A stretch of 64,000 bases of DNA from Ignavibacteriales bacterium (lineage in GTDB: Bacteria; Bacteroidota; Ignavibacteria; Ignavibacteriales; Ignavibacteriaceae): assembly GCA_003538625.1 (NCBI GenBank), contig DPRR01000006.1:310001-374000 (forward strand), in the 5' to 3' direction. Every line of letters begins with the position of its first letter. Position 1 is the stretch's first letter. A model generated the notes under the pieces. That model was not told the origin of the DNA, did not search any database, and was given only the letters and a program-made list of their open reading frames with translations. The position numbers and the translations under genes were made by a program. Positions 43,221 through 52,259 of the stretch are shown piece by piece.

Positions 43221-44295
43221 GTTATCATCAATAAAATATTCCAAAAATAAAATGACTCAAACTCTTAAGATCGGAAGCATCCTTTTATTACTTTATTTGC
43301 TGCCAGCCTGTGATTTAAGTGATTCAGAAAATTACAATCAAGTTGTAATTGACAGTACATCAGTTTATTTAGTTAATATTGAGAACGATAGAACTACTAA
43401 GATCATTGATGGTGAAAATCCAATGTTCATTCCTAACACCAATAAAATCCTCTATAGAGATGTTGATAAAATTTATTCTTTAGATCTAATTACTACCGAA
43501 AATAAATATATTTCAGATATGCCTGGTTCATCATTGCATCTTTACAAAAAAATGTATTTATCAAAAAATGGGCACTATGTTTCTTTTTCTGCAAATGGAG
43601 GTAATCATAATAACGATCTATATCTTGCTTCAACAATTACTGGTGGCAGTGTTAATGTAACTAATTCTCCTTTGAGGTGGGAATCAGAAGGAATTTTTTT
43701 TAACAATGATAGCAAACTAATGTATTCCGAATTTGTTTCTGATGAGAAAGGCAACTTAAAATATTATGGAATTTCTATTATAGAACTCTTTGGAAACAAC
43801 TTTGTTTTCCTTGATAGTAATAAATCACCAATAGGATTTTCCCAAGATGAACGATATGCTGTTTTCAGTTACTCTTGGAGTTCCTCCACATCAAAAGGTA
43901 CCATCTTTTATATATATGATATGTTTAATTCCTCAATACAAGATACAATACTTGTTGAAAATGTAGATACTTTTAATGGACCTTCGTTATCAAACGATAT
44001 GAAGGTGTATTATTCAGCTAATGAAAGCAATATTTATAGATTAGACCTCGTAACAAAGGATATGAATTTATTATGGTCCGGAACAACATCTAGAGATTAT
44101 AAATTTTCTCCAGATTTTAAAATGGTCTTAGTAAATCATGGTAATTATTTAGAGCTAATAAATTTAGAGACAAGTCAATCCAAGAATTATTTCCTTAATG
44201 AAAGTTCAAAAATATATTTTGGAGAGCCTTGTTTTTCTGAAGACGGTAAAAGTTTTCTTATTGCTCGTTCTTATCATGATGAATATTTCAATTAA
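43219..44295 (+). CDS. Lipoprotein with TolB-like beta-propeller repeats
   Basis: The 358-residue protein has a lipobox (LLPAC, Cys31 from the first ATG) and then repeats with the SxDGKxF-type turns of PD40/TolB propellers (FSPDFKMVLV, FSEDGKSFLIA, LSNDMKVYYSA). Such propellers bind peptides, sugars or proteins at the cell surface or in the periplasm. Two starts are possible: 43219, right after the duplicated mutB tail, or 43252, which puts the signal peptide at the N-terminus; I keep the first with low certainty. The partner is unknown. Confidence 0.72.
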   Translation: MLSSIKYSKNKMTQTLKIGSILLLLYLLPACDLSDSENYNQVVIDSTSVYLVNIENDRTTKIIDGENPMFIPNTNKILYRDVDKIYSLDLITTENKYISDMPGSSLHLYKKMYLSKNGHYVSFSANGGNHNNDLYLASTITGGSVNVTNSPLRWESEGIFFNNDSKLMYSEFVSDEKGNLKYYGISIIELFGNNFVFLDSNKSPIGFSQDERYAVFSYSWSSSTSKGTIFYIYDMFNSSIQDTILVENVDTFNGPSLSNDMKVYYSANESNIYRLDLVTKDMNLLWSGTTSRDYKFSPDFKMVLVNHGNYLELINLETSQSKNYFLNESSKIYFGEPCFSEDGKSFLIARSYHDEYFN

Positions 44296-44416
44296 AAAGT
44301 TATCATTTAACTTCGTCAGTATTCTTTAATGAATCGATTCTTATGTGGGTTGCTTTATTTGCCTAAGAAATGATTCAAACTCGCCAGCAAATAGTTTCCT
44401 TACTCTGGTTCGATTT

Positions 44417-44443
44417 CAAGGTAGATTTGTTATATTTACCTTG
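44417..44443. promoter_or_regulatory. Inverted repeat upstream of abiEi, likely operator
   Basis: CAAGGTA and TACCTTG form a perfect 7-base inverted pair with 13 bases between, ending 22 bases before the abiEi start. AbiEi antitoxins repress their own promoters by binding inverted repeats, so this is the likely operator. The promoter elements themselves are not clear. Confidence 0.5.
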
Positions 44444-44465
44444 TAAAAGAACCAATACTTATAAG

Positions 44466-45059
44466 ATGAATGAAATAATTAAAATATTTGAAAAAAATAA
44501 AGGTTATGCTCATATGGTTGAGCTGAAGAAAGCTAATATTCATACGAGACGAATTGCAAATGCTGTGGAGCTTGGCATAATAGAAAAAATAAAACCGGGT
44601 CTATATAAACTAGTAAATTATGATCATGACGAGCATGAAAGTTTTGTCGAAGTCTGTCATGCTAATAAACGGGCAGTTATTTGCATGCTTTCAGCAGCAA
44701 GTTATTATGAGCTAACAACATTTAGTCCATCGGAAATTTACGTTGCAGTTCCAAATAACACGGATAAATTTGAAATGAAATATCCGCCAATAAAAGTTTA
44801 TTACTTTGCAGATAGTTATTACTCGCCAGGAATTGAAACTATAAAAACAAAAAGTGGAATTGTAAGAATCTATAACAAAGAAAAAACTATTGGTGATCTT
44901 TTTAGGTACATAAGAAAAATTGGAGAAGATGTTGCGGTTGAATCACTCAAAACATATCTGCAGAATCGAAAAGAAAGAAATATTCCAAAGCTACTTGAAT
45001 ATGCTGAAGTTTGTGGAGTGAAAAAGAAAATTGAACCAATGATAAAAGCAATCCTTTAG
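44466..45059 (+). CDS. AbiEi family antitoxin
   Basis: The 197-residue protein has an N-terminal winged-helix domain (KNKGYAHMVELKKANIHTRRIANAVELGIIEKI) and the AbiEi C-terminal domain (AVICMLSAASYYELT, IYVAVPNN, YNKEKTIGDLFRYIRKIG). It is the repressor and antitoxin of a type IV toxin-antitoxin system, neutralising the AbiEii nucleotidyltransferase without direct contact. The ATG at 44466 matches the family N-terminus; an upstream in-frame start would add 32 residues that do not look coding. Its stop overlaps the toxin's GTG start (TAGTG). Confidence 0.9.
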   Translation: MNEIIKIFEKNKGYAHMVELKKANIHTRRIANAVELGIIEKIKPGLYKLVNYDHDEHESFVEVCHANKRAVICMLSAASYYELTTFSPSEIYVAVPNNTDKFEMKYPPIKVYYFADSYYSPGIETIKTKSGIVRIYNKEKTIGDLFRYIRKIGEDVAVESLKTYLQNRKERNIPKLLEYAEVCGVKKKIEPMIKAIL

Positions 45060-45960
45060 TGAAAGACAAAAAAGAAATAAAAAATATTTCTGCTTCAGTA
45101 AAAGAAAAGCTGAGAAATATTTCGATTCAATCGGGAAAAGAATTTCAAAGTATTGTTCGCCAGTATGTTCAAGAACGTTTTCTATATCGACTCTCAGAAT
45201 CATTGTACTCAAACAATCTTATACTTAAAGGTGCATTGCTTTTTATTGCTCATGATATAAGCAGGAATCGACCAACAAGGGATATTGACTTTCTTGGTTC
45301 GAAAATTCCGAATGAAATAGATGATATAGTTGAAGTAATAAAAGAAATTCTGAATATTAATTATGATGATGGATTGAGATTTGATTCTGATTCAGTAGAA
45401 GCTGAGAACATAACCGAAGATGGCGATTATAGAGGTGTTAGAGTTAAGTTCTATGCATTTCTAGAAAATTCCAGAGAAAGGATACAACTTGATATTGGAT
45501 TTGGAGATAAAATTACCGCTGGCCCAGTAGATATTGAGTTTCCAACCATACTTGATTTTCCTGCACCAAAATTAAAGTTTATTCTATCGAAACCGCAATT
45601 GCTGAAAAGTTTGAGGCGATTGTATCACTTCAGTTGCAAACAAGTAGGATGAAAGATTTTTATGATATTCTGTTTTTTGCTGAACATTATAATTTCAAAA
45701 AAGAATCGTTAGTTCAGGCAATTACAACAACATTCAACCACCGATCAACTGATTTGGCATTAAGTAAAACAATCTTTGAAGATCAATTCAAAAAGAATGA
45801 TAGGTTTCAGAATCTTTGGAAAGCATTTCTTGATAGAAACAAATTAGAAAACAATAGAACATTTTCCGAGATTGTTTTGCAAATCCAATTATTTATCCAA
45901 CCAGTTTTGGATTCTAAGACAAAGAATAATTGGAATCCTGATAAATGGGAATGGGAATAA
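45059..45960 (+). pseudogene. AbiEii family nucleotidyltransferase toxin, frameshifted
   Basis: The first frame (GTG at 45059, stop at 45652) has the AbiEii core: YSNNLILKGALLF, the nucleotidyltransferase GS-like and D-x-D region (RPTRDIDFLGSKI), and LDIGFGDKI. Near 45573-45580 the reading shifts: before it the protein runs LDFPAPKLK, and the other frame continues with YSIETAIAEKFEAIV and then SRMKDFYDILFFAEH, exactly the family's next segments. One missing A in an A tract explains it. The repaired gene would be 300 residues, the normal length. The first part alone would be a truncated toxin. Confidence 0.85.
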
Positions 45961-45975
45961 TTTCTAAAATGAATG

Positions 45976-46048
45976 TACCCACGGCAGGAATCGAACCTGC
46001 GACCTGCGGTTTAGGAAACCGTCGCTCTATCCCCTGAGCTACGTGGGC
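45976..46048 (-). tRNA. tRNA-Arg (anticodon CCT)
   Basis: The 73-base gene folds as a normal tRNA: acceptor GCCCACG/CGTGGGT (first pair G-T), D stem GCTC/GAGC, anticodon loop TTCCTAA, and T stem GCAGG/CCTGC with loop TTCGATT. The anticodon stem has an A-C mismatch at its outer pair. CCA is not encoded. It reads AGG codons. Confidence 0.95.
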
Positions 46049-46123
46049 AAAATTAATTACTGCGTAAAGTTAATAATGATGCAGGTAACATTCATAAGAA
46101 ACTTTAAGATTAATAAAGGCTGG

Positions 46124-46900
46124 TTATTTTTTTATAAGATCGAAAACTGAATTTAAATAGTAAGTTGGCTTAATTTCCGTATTACCATTTATGTAATGCT
46201 TCACTCCCGTAGAAACTAAGGCAGTATCAATCCCGAACTTGTTTCCCATTGCAATATCTGTTTCAAGTCTATCGCCTATCAGAAGAGTTTTTAATTTATT
46301 AGGACTAAGCCGCTTCATAATTTCATCCATCATAAACTTTGAAGGCTTTCCGAAATTTAATTCAAGTTTTCTGTGCGAGCGTTTTTCTAACGCTGATATT
46401 GTTGAACCTGCATCCAGCACTTCACCACCATCAACCGGACAGGTGTCATCAATATTGGCAGCAAAAAATCTTGCTCCGTTTTCTAAAGCATTGGCGGCAA
46501 TCTCTAATTTCTTATAATTAAGTGTGCGATCAAGAGTAACTAAAAGCAAATCAATCTTTGTGGGATCTTCGGAATAGTTTAATCCGGTTTCGGATATTTC
46601 TTTGATAAATATCTCCTCGCCAATTGCATAGAATGTTTTGTATGGATAATTATCCTTTAAATAATTTTTTAAAACATAAGTTGAATTAAGAATTTCTGAT
46701 TCATCAATATTTAAACCGTAAGATTTAAGAAATGTATAATATTCTTTTATCGTTCCTGTTGTTTTGTTGGAAATAAAAATTGTTACTTTACCAAGTTCTT
46801 TTAATGTGTTTATTGCCTTATCAGCATTGGGAATAATATTATCACCGCGATAAATTGTTCCGTCAAGATCGAATATAAATGAGTCATATTTATTTATCAT
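46124..46900 (-). CDS. HAD-IIA family hydrolase (NagD-like)
   Basis: The 258-residue protein has the HAD motifs FDLDGTIYRG (nucleophile and acid Asp), FISNKTTG (motif II), a cap domain, FGKPSKFM (motif III Lys) and IGDRLETDIAMG (motif IV). NagD-type enzymes are phosphatases acting on sugar phosphates, nucleotides or other small phosphates. It is the last gene of a three-gene minus-strand group with an RmlD-like reductase and a sugar kinase. Confidence 0.9.
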   Translation of the reverse strand: MINKYDSFIFDLDGTIYRGDNIIPNADKAINTLKELGKVTIFISNKTTGTIKEYYTFLKSYGLNIDESEILNSTYVLKNYLKDNYPYKTFYAIGEEIFIKEISETGLNYSEDPTKIDLLLVTLDRTLNYKKLEIAANALENGARFFAANIDDTCPVDGGEVLDAGSTISALEKRSHRKLELNFGKPSKFMMDEIMKRLSPNKLKTLLIGDRLETDIAMGNKFGIDTALVSTGVKHYINGNTEIKPTYYLNSVFDLIKK

Positions 46901-46941
46901 AAATGTATATCAGCACTTGTAAATAAAATAAATAACCAATT

Positions 46942-47856
46942 TCATAATCCAAGTTCTTTTTTCATTAATTCTAAGGTTTGAATAATTGTATGAGGTTTAT
47001 AACCAAGTTCACTTTGGGCTTTAATTGTGATAAGTCCGGATTTTAGTGGTCGCCTTGCTGGTTGATTTAGTTCTTCTGTTTTTATTTTAGTTATCAACGA
47101 TTTATCGAGATCAAAGAATTCAGCGATCATAATAGTAAAATCATATCGCGATAGAAATTCATTTCCTCCAATATTGTATATGCCCTCTTTGTGAAATTCG
47201 ACAATTTTATTAATACCTTGAACAAGATCATCAATAAAAGTTGGATTATTTATTTGATCATTAACAATTCTTATTTCCTTTTTTGCTCGTAAAGAATCCA
47301 CTACCCATTTTACAAAGTCCGGACGACTATATTTTGCTGTACCGTACAAAACATTAGTTCTTAAGATTGTGTATTTAATTCCGCTTATCTTTAAAACATT
47401 TTCACTTGCTAATTTTGTCCTGGCATAATAGCCCAGGGGATTTGGAATATCGTTTTCAGAATAAGGTCCGTTTTTACCATCAAAAATATAATCTGTTGAA
47501 ATGTGTATAAGATGGGAATCCAGAACTCTTGCAGATTCTGAAAGATACTCCACACCTTTAACATTTATTTTCCATGCCAGTTCTCTTTCTGTTTCACTTA
47601 AATCAACATTGGTAAATGCGGCGGCATTAATAATAAAATCCGGACAAAAATCTTTTACAATTTTTTTTATCTCACTGCGGTTTGAAATATCACTTTGAAT
47701 ATAGTCAAGTCCATCAAATACAAACTTATCCTCAACTGAAGTAGCGAGCAGCTCAACATCATTTAATGGTGAGTAAAACTCAATTACGCGCTGCCCGAGC
47801 ATCCCATTTGCACCAACAACAAGTATTCTTCTTTTTATAAGCTCAATTGCGGTCAT
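46942..47856 (-). CDS. NAD(P)-dependent sugar reductase (RmlD-like SDR)
   Basis: The 304-residue protein has the extended-SDR dinucleotide motif (VVGANGMLGQRV), the Thr of STDYIFDG and the catalytic YYARTKLASE (Y-x-x-x-K). This pattern is typical of RmlD, dTDP-4-dehydrorhamnose reductase, but also of related nucleotide-sugar reductases and of the MAT2B-like group. No other rhamnose genes are in the window, so the exact substrate is open. It lies 5 bases after the kinase gene. Confidence 0.85.
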   Translation of the reverse strand: MTAIELIKRRILVVGANGMLGQRVIEFYSPLNDVELLATSVEDKFVFDGLDYIQSDISNRSEIKKIVKDFCPDFIINAAAFTNVDLSETERELAWKINVKGVEYLSESARVLDSHLIHISTDYIFDGKNGPYSENDIPNPLGYYARTKLASENVLKISGIKYTILRTNVLYGTAKYSRPDFVKWVVDSLRAKKEIRIVNDQINNPTFIDDLVQGINKIVEFHKEGIYNIGGNEFLSRYDFTIMIAEFFDLDKSLITKIKTEELNQPARRPLKSGLITIKAQSELGYKPHTIIQTLELMKKELGL

Positions 47857-47861
47857 ATTAT

Positions 47862-48704
47862 TTATAACAATTTATTTTCAACGAATAGTTCTGCATTTTT
47901 AACAGCGTTTATTAATGATTCCATAGTATTTTTATTTCTAATATAACTATAAAAGAAAGATGCCCCAAAGATATCGCCGCATCCAATTACATTAGGATTA
48001 TTGATTTTTTTTGCAGCTATAAAGTAAGAAGCAATTTCATTCTGATTTTCATAGTAAACTTTTGCTCCGAATTTTCCTTTAGTTACGCAAATAACTTTTA
48101 CACCAAGTAAAAGTATTTCTTCAACAATATCTAATTCACTTTTTTTGATAGAAAGCGTAAACAATTCAGTTTGATTGACTTGAATAATATCCAGACATTC
48201 GGCCCAGTCCTTAAAATCTGGTATTAGCCTAAACTCTCTTTTGAAATCTTCATTCAATCCGCGTGACAAAGTATGTATATCAATAAATATTAAACCGGAA
48301 TATTTGCTGCGGATATCTTTTAATTGATTAAGAGTAACATCAAATCCGGTTATCATATTTATTAAGATGCCATCAAAATCATTTAATCGTGAGTGGTCTA
48401 TTGTAAGATTAGAATTAATATTTTCATATTTCTCTTGACGTTCATTTTCTTGATCTGTACTTAAATATACTCTCGGTATTTTATCCACTTTCAGAAGGAA
48501 ATCTTTATTTATTTTATCAAACTCTTTTTTGAAATAAACAAATGTTTCATCATCAAACTGAGAGATAAGAATAATATCATCACTACTGGCTTTTATTTTA
48601 TTGATTGCTGAGATAGAGTAATGGATTCCACCGGCACTTATTCTCTCAGTGGCTCCTGATCTGATAAAATCTAAAACTGAATGTCCTATTACAAGTAGTT
48701 TCAT
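47862..48704 (-). CDS. PfkB family carbohydrate kinase
   Basis: The 280-residue protein has the PfkB/ribokinase end signature (NVIGCGDIFGASFFYSYI, with the catalytic Asp in GCGD) and an N-terminal GGIHYSISAI. The first PfkB motif is weak. It would phosphorylate a sugar or nucleoside using ATP. It starts the minus-strand group with the RmlD-like reductase and HAD phosphatase, which together look like a small sugar-modification set. Confidence 0.82.
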   Translation of the reverse strand: MKLLVIGHSVLDFIRSGATERISAGGIHYSISAINKIKASSDDIILISQFDDETFVYFKKEFDKINKDFLLKVDKIPRVYLSTDQENERQEKYENINSNLTIDHSRLNDFDGILINMITGFDVTLNQLKDIRSKYSGLIFIDIHTLSRGLNEDFKREFRLIPDFKDWAECLDIIQVNQTELFTLSIKKSELDIVEEILLLGVKVICVTKGKFGAKVYYENQNEIASYFIAAKKINNPNVIGCGDIFGASFFYSYIRNKNTMESLINAVKNAELFVENKLL

Positions 48705-48843
48705 TATCCTAATCTTTAACTACCTAAAATTACTATTGATTTTAATACTATCTAAATCAATTTGGTTAAATATGTGATATACGAAATTCATTATTCAATT
48801 AAATTGATATATATTTGAAAATAAATCTGGTAAAAAAAATATT

Positions 48844-49971
48844 ATGAAGATCGGAATAACTTGTTATCCTACTTACGGCGGAAGTGGTGTAATTGCAACA
48901 GAGCTTGGCAAAGAATTAGCTTTACGCGGACATGAGGTTCACTTTATCAGTTACGCGCTGCCCTTTAGGCTTACTAAATATGTAGAAAATATATTTTTTC
49001 ATGAAGTTGAAACGAGCACTTATCCGGTGTTTGAATTTCCTCTTTATAGTTTATCACTGGCAAGTAAAATGATTGAGATAGCCGAATTTGAAAATTTAGA
49101 TTTGCTTCACGTTCATTATGCAATTCCCCATGCTACATCCGCTTATCTTGCAAAACAAATTGTTAAAAATAAAAAACTTAAAATAACAACAACCCTGCAC
49201 GGCACTGATATAACACTTGTCGGGTTGGAGCCTTCATTTTTACCTCTCGTTAAGTTTAGTATTGAACAGAGCGATGGTGTAACTGCAGTTTCCAGATTTC
49301 TTAAGGAAAAAACGATTACAAATTATTCAATTGAAAAAGAAATAAATGTAATTCCCAATTTTGTTGATACCGAAGTATTTAAAAAAGTCTCAATAAATGA
49401 TTGCGCTTTTAGAAAGCACATTGCACCAAATGGAGAAAAAATTCTGGTTCATACATCTAACTTTCGCCCCGTTAAGCGTGTCACAGATGCAATCAGAGTT
49501 TTTAATATTGTGCAAAAAGAGGTGCCATCAAAACTATTACTTGTTGGAGATGGCCCGGATAGATCGGAATGTGAAAGATTAACAAGAGAATTAAACCTGA
49601 CTGAGAGTGTTAAATTTCTTGGTAAGCAGGATGGCATTGTAGAAATTTTAAGTTCTTCAGATATTTTTTTAATTCCTTCCCAATCAGAAAGTTTTGGATT
49701 GGCTGCACTGGAGGCTATGGCTTGTGGTTTACCAGTAATAAGCTCAAGCGTTGGAGGTTTACCTGAATTAGTAAAACATAATGAATGCGGATTTATTTCT
49801 GAGATTGGAGATGTGGATAGAATGGCAAAGTACACTCTCGATCTTTTAACTAACGACAAGAAATACGAAATATTTTCTCAAAACGCACGAAGCAGAACTT
49901 TAAATAAATTTGATAAATCAATTATTGTTCCAATGTACGAACAACATTATAAAAATATTTTAGATCAATAA
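48844..49971 (+). CDS. bshA: N-acetyl-alpha-D-glucosaminyl L-malate synthase
   Basis: The 375-residue GT-B glycosyltransferase matches BshA along its length: MKIGITCYPTYGGSGVIATELG at the start, HVHYAIPHATSAYL, TTLHGTDITLVG, SNFRPVKR, and the donor-site E-x(7)-E in ESFGLAALEAMACG. BshA makes the first intermediate of bacillithiol from UDP-GlcNAc and L-malate. It starts a four-gene operon; bshB and bshC are not in this window. Confidence 0.95.
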   Translation: MKIGITCYPTYGGSGVIATELGKELALRGHEVHFISYALPFRLTKYVENIFFHEVETSTYPVFEFPLYSLSLASKMIEIAEFENLDLLHVHYAIPHATSAYLAKQIVKNKKLKITTTLHGTDITLVGLEPSFLPLVKFSIEQSDGVTAVSRFLKEKTITNYSIEKEINVIPNFVDTEVFKKVSINDCAFRKHIAPNGEKILVHTSNFRPVKRVTDAIRVFNIVQKEVPSKLLLVGDGPDRSECERLTRELNLTESVKFLGKQDGIVEILSSSDIFLIPSQSESFGLAALEAMACGLPVISSSVGGLPELVKHNECGFISEIGDVDRMAKYTLDLLTNDKKYEIFSQNARSRTLNKFDKSIIVPMYEQHYKNILDQ

Positions 49972-49972
49972 G

Positions 49973-50395
49973 ATGATTATATATTGCGCCGGACCGATTA
50001 AAGGTAACACTACGTACCAGGAAAATTATTCTGAGATTGTAAGAATTGTTGAGTCAATGGGACATACTGCCCTATCGGAAAAGAGCAGCAAGTTTAGTTC
50101 AACAATTCTTTTAAGTGACAAGCAAATTTATACACGTGATATTAAATGGATTGATGGAAGTAAAATTGTAATTGCTGAAGTTTCAGGTCCAAGTTTAGGT
50201 GTTGGATTTGAAATATCATATGCTTTGTTTACTAAAAAAATGCCGGTGCTTGCAGTTTATCATGATCAAGCCGGACAAATTTCTTCGATGATAACAGGTT
50301 GTACTAATCCTCAATTACACGTGCAGAAATATTCTAATATTGATCAGCTAACAAAGATCATTAAAGATTTTATTGTTAACAGCGGCAGCAATTGA
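49973..50395 (+). CDS. Nucleoside 2-deoxyribosyltransferase / DNPH1-like hydrolase
   Basis: The 140-residue protein has the family's opening IYCAGPIKGN, the catalytic region DIKWIDGSKIVIAEVSGPSLGVGFEISYA (with its conserved Glu), and a closing helix. Members either exchange nucleobases on 2-deoxyribosides or hydrolyse nucleotide N-glycosidic bonds. It starts 1 base after bshA and overlaps the next gene's start. Confidence 0.88.
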   Translation: MIIYCAGPIKGNTTYQENYSEIVRIVESMGHTALSEKSSKFSSTILLSDKQIYTRDIKWIDGSKIVIAEVSGPSLGVGFEISYALFTKKMPVLAVYHDQAGQISSMITGCTNPQLHVQKYSNIDQLTKIIKDFIVNSGSN

Positions 50396-50820
50396 ACGAT
50401 AAATTGTTTGTTGAATACTGGATAAATAAAATTCAATCTTCAGGAATTAAACATTTCCCTTTCGACTTTATTGATCAAACCCGGCTTGATATTATTCCAA
50501 TACCCGTAAAAACTTTAATTATAGGACAAGAATTTTTTGGACGATTTGAAATTATAACTACTGACGGTGAGTCAGTTTATCATGCTTCAAATTATGATGA
50601 AGCAAAGTTTATTGTGTACAGTTCTAAAGAACGAGAAGGAAAAGCTTATCTGCCAAAAGACAAAATTATAATAAAATCTGTGGTGGATGATTATAACAAA
50701 TATTTGGATGAACTTATTAATCAGATAAAAAAAGATTATAAAAAGAATTTTCTGGACTTAAAAAACATTCATGCAGTTTTAAATGAAATATTTAAAAAGC
50801 TAAATCTTATTAGGTATTAA
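50392..50820 (+). CDS. Conserved-looking protein of unknown function
   Basis: The 142-residue protein starts with TTG overlapping the preceding stop (TTGA) and ends 2 bases before the RNA methyltransferase gene, so it is firmly inside the bshA operon. It has an N-terminal mixed region and a charged helical C-terminal half (about 95-142), no signal peptide, no membrane segment and no motif I recognise. Confidence 0.7.
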   Translation: MNDKLFVEYWINKIQSSGIKHFPFDFIDQTRLDIIPIPVKTLIIGQEFFGRFEIITTDGESVYHASNYDEAKFIVYSSKEREGKAYLPKDKIIIKSVVDDYNKYLDELINQIKKDYKKNFLDLKNIHAVLNEIFKKLNLIRY

Positions 50821-50822
50821 AC

Positions 50823-52256
50823 TTGGCAACAGAAGTATCACAAAAAATATACGATTACTTTTCATCGCTTTATGGCAGAGATTCAGCTGATAAGTATTTG
50901 CAATTTATTGAACAGGATAGTGCCCAATATATAAGGGTTAATACAGCAAAGATTTCAAAAGAGGTTTTATCCGACTTACTTTATGAAAAGTATGAAATTA
51001 AATCTGAACCGATTAATCATTTTGATAAAGTTTTAAAAATACTTGAAGGAAACGAACGAATCGGAAAAACTGTTGAACACGTTTTGGGTTTTTACTACAT
51101 CCAGTCTCTTTCTTCAATGATGCCGCCATTGATTCTTAACCCGACAGGTGATGATGTTGTACTTGATCTTTGCGGTGCTCCGGGATCCAAGTCAACACAA
51201 ATTGCTGAATTGATGAATAATCATGGTACATTAGTAATTAATGAAGTAGATAATGAAAGGATCAAATCATTAGTGTTTAACCTTGAGCGAATGAATGTTA
51301 TAAACGCGTCGGTTATTCATTCAAAAGGTGAAGTTCTCAGTAAAATTTATGATGATCATTTTACTAAAGTGCTGGTAGATGCGCCTTGCAGTGGACTTGG
51401 TATAATCCAGAAAAAAGGTGAGGTGAGTAATTGGTGGTCGTTAGATCATGTTGATCGTTTGCAGCATTTGCAGATGCGATTGCTTATTGCAGCAATCAAA
51501 ATGGCAAAAGTCGGAGCAGAAATTGTTTACTCAACCTGCACTTTATCTGTTGAGGAAAATGAATTGGTACTTGATAGGATATTAGAAAAATATCCCGTCG
51601 AATTATTAGATATAGATTTACAAATTCCATCACGAAAGGCTTTTACAGAATATGATGGCAAACAATTAAATCCCGAATTAAAAAAAGCGATTCGCATTCT
51701 ACCTTGGGAAATTGATTCAGATGGTTTCTTTTTAGTTAAGATGAGGAAGATTGATGTGACTGAATCTCCTGAGAAAGAAAACGTAAGAGAAACTGAAAAC
51801 AGAATAGTAAAAAGTAATCACAAAGAAATTCAACAGTACCTGAATTACATTTCTGAACATTTTGGTGTGGATAGAAATGAACTGAATAATTACAAATATA
51901 TTTTTCGCGGTAAAGATATTTTCTTTGTGACTAAAGATTGGGATGAAGATAATATCGGTTTGTTCAATAGAATTGGATTGAAGCTCGGTACGCTTGATAA
52001 AAAAGACAGAATAACCTTTAACTCGCAAGCTGCCCAGGTACTTGAATCATATATTACAAAATTTATTTATACTCTAAAGAATGAAGATGAACTGAAAAAT
52101 TATTTGACCGGATGGAAGATAAAGGATATTGATATACCTTTGGGGCAATATGTTGTTAAGTACAATAACTGGATTTTAGGCACAGCAATTATGACGGTTG
52201 AAGGATTAAAGAGCAGATTTCCCCGAACAAAACGTACACAGAAATTCGATTTCTAG
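50823..52256 (+). CDS. NOL1/NOP2/Sun-family RNA cytosine-5 methyltransferase
   Basis: The 477-residue protein has the SAM motif DLCGAPGSKSTQIAE, the two catalytic Cys segments VDAPCSGLG and YSTCTLSVEENE, and a C-terminal extension of about 180 residues that resembles the RNA-binding PUA-like part of RsmF. RsmF methylates C1407 of 16S rRNA; other members use tRNA or 23S rRNA, so the target is not certain. It starts with TTG. It is the last gene of the bshA operon and ends 3 bases from the convergent deacetylase gene. Confidence 0.88.
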   Translation: MATEVSQKIYDYFSSLYGRDSADKYLQFIEQDSAQYIRVNTAKISKEVLSDLLYEKYEIKSEPINHFDKVLKILEGNERIGKTVEHVLGFYYIQSLSSMMPPLILNPTGDDVVLDLCGAPGSKSTQIAELMNNHGTLVINEVDNERIKSLVFNLERMNVINASVIHSKGEVLSKIYDDHFTKVLVDAPCSGLGIIQKKGEVSNWWSLDHVDRLQHLQMRLLIAAIKMAKVGAEIVYSTCTLSVEENELVLDRILEKYPVELLDIDLQIPSRKAFTEYDGKQLNPELKKAIRILPWEIDSDGFFLVKMRKIDVTESPEKENVRETENRIVKSNHKEIQQYLNYISEHFGVDRNELNNYKYIFRGKDIFFVTKDWDEDNIGLFNRIGLKLGTLDKKDRITFNSQAAQVLESYITKFIYTLKNEDELKNYLTGWKIKDIDIPLGQYVVKYNNWILGTAIMTVEGLKSRFPRTKRTQKFDF

Positions 52257-52259
52257 TCT

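Noticed and set aside
45570..45640. Programmed frameshift in the AbiEii gene
   Set aside because: There is no classical slippery heptamer followed by a stem or internal ribosome site, and the family is normally in one frame; a simple base loss is more likely.
48805..48820. TATATTTG ahead of bshA as a Bacteroidota-type -7 element (TAnnTTTG)
   Set aside because: No TTTG or TTG sits at the required -33 distance, and such AT-rich octamers occur by chance in this DNA.
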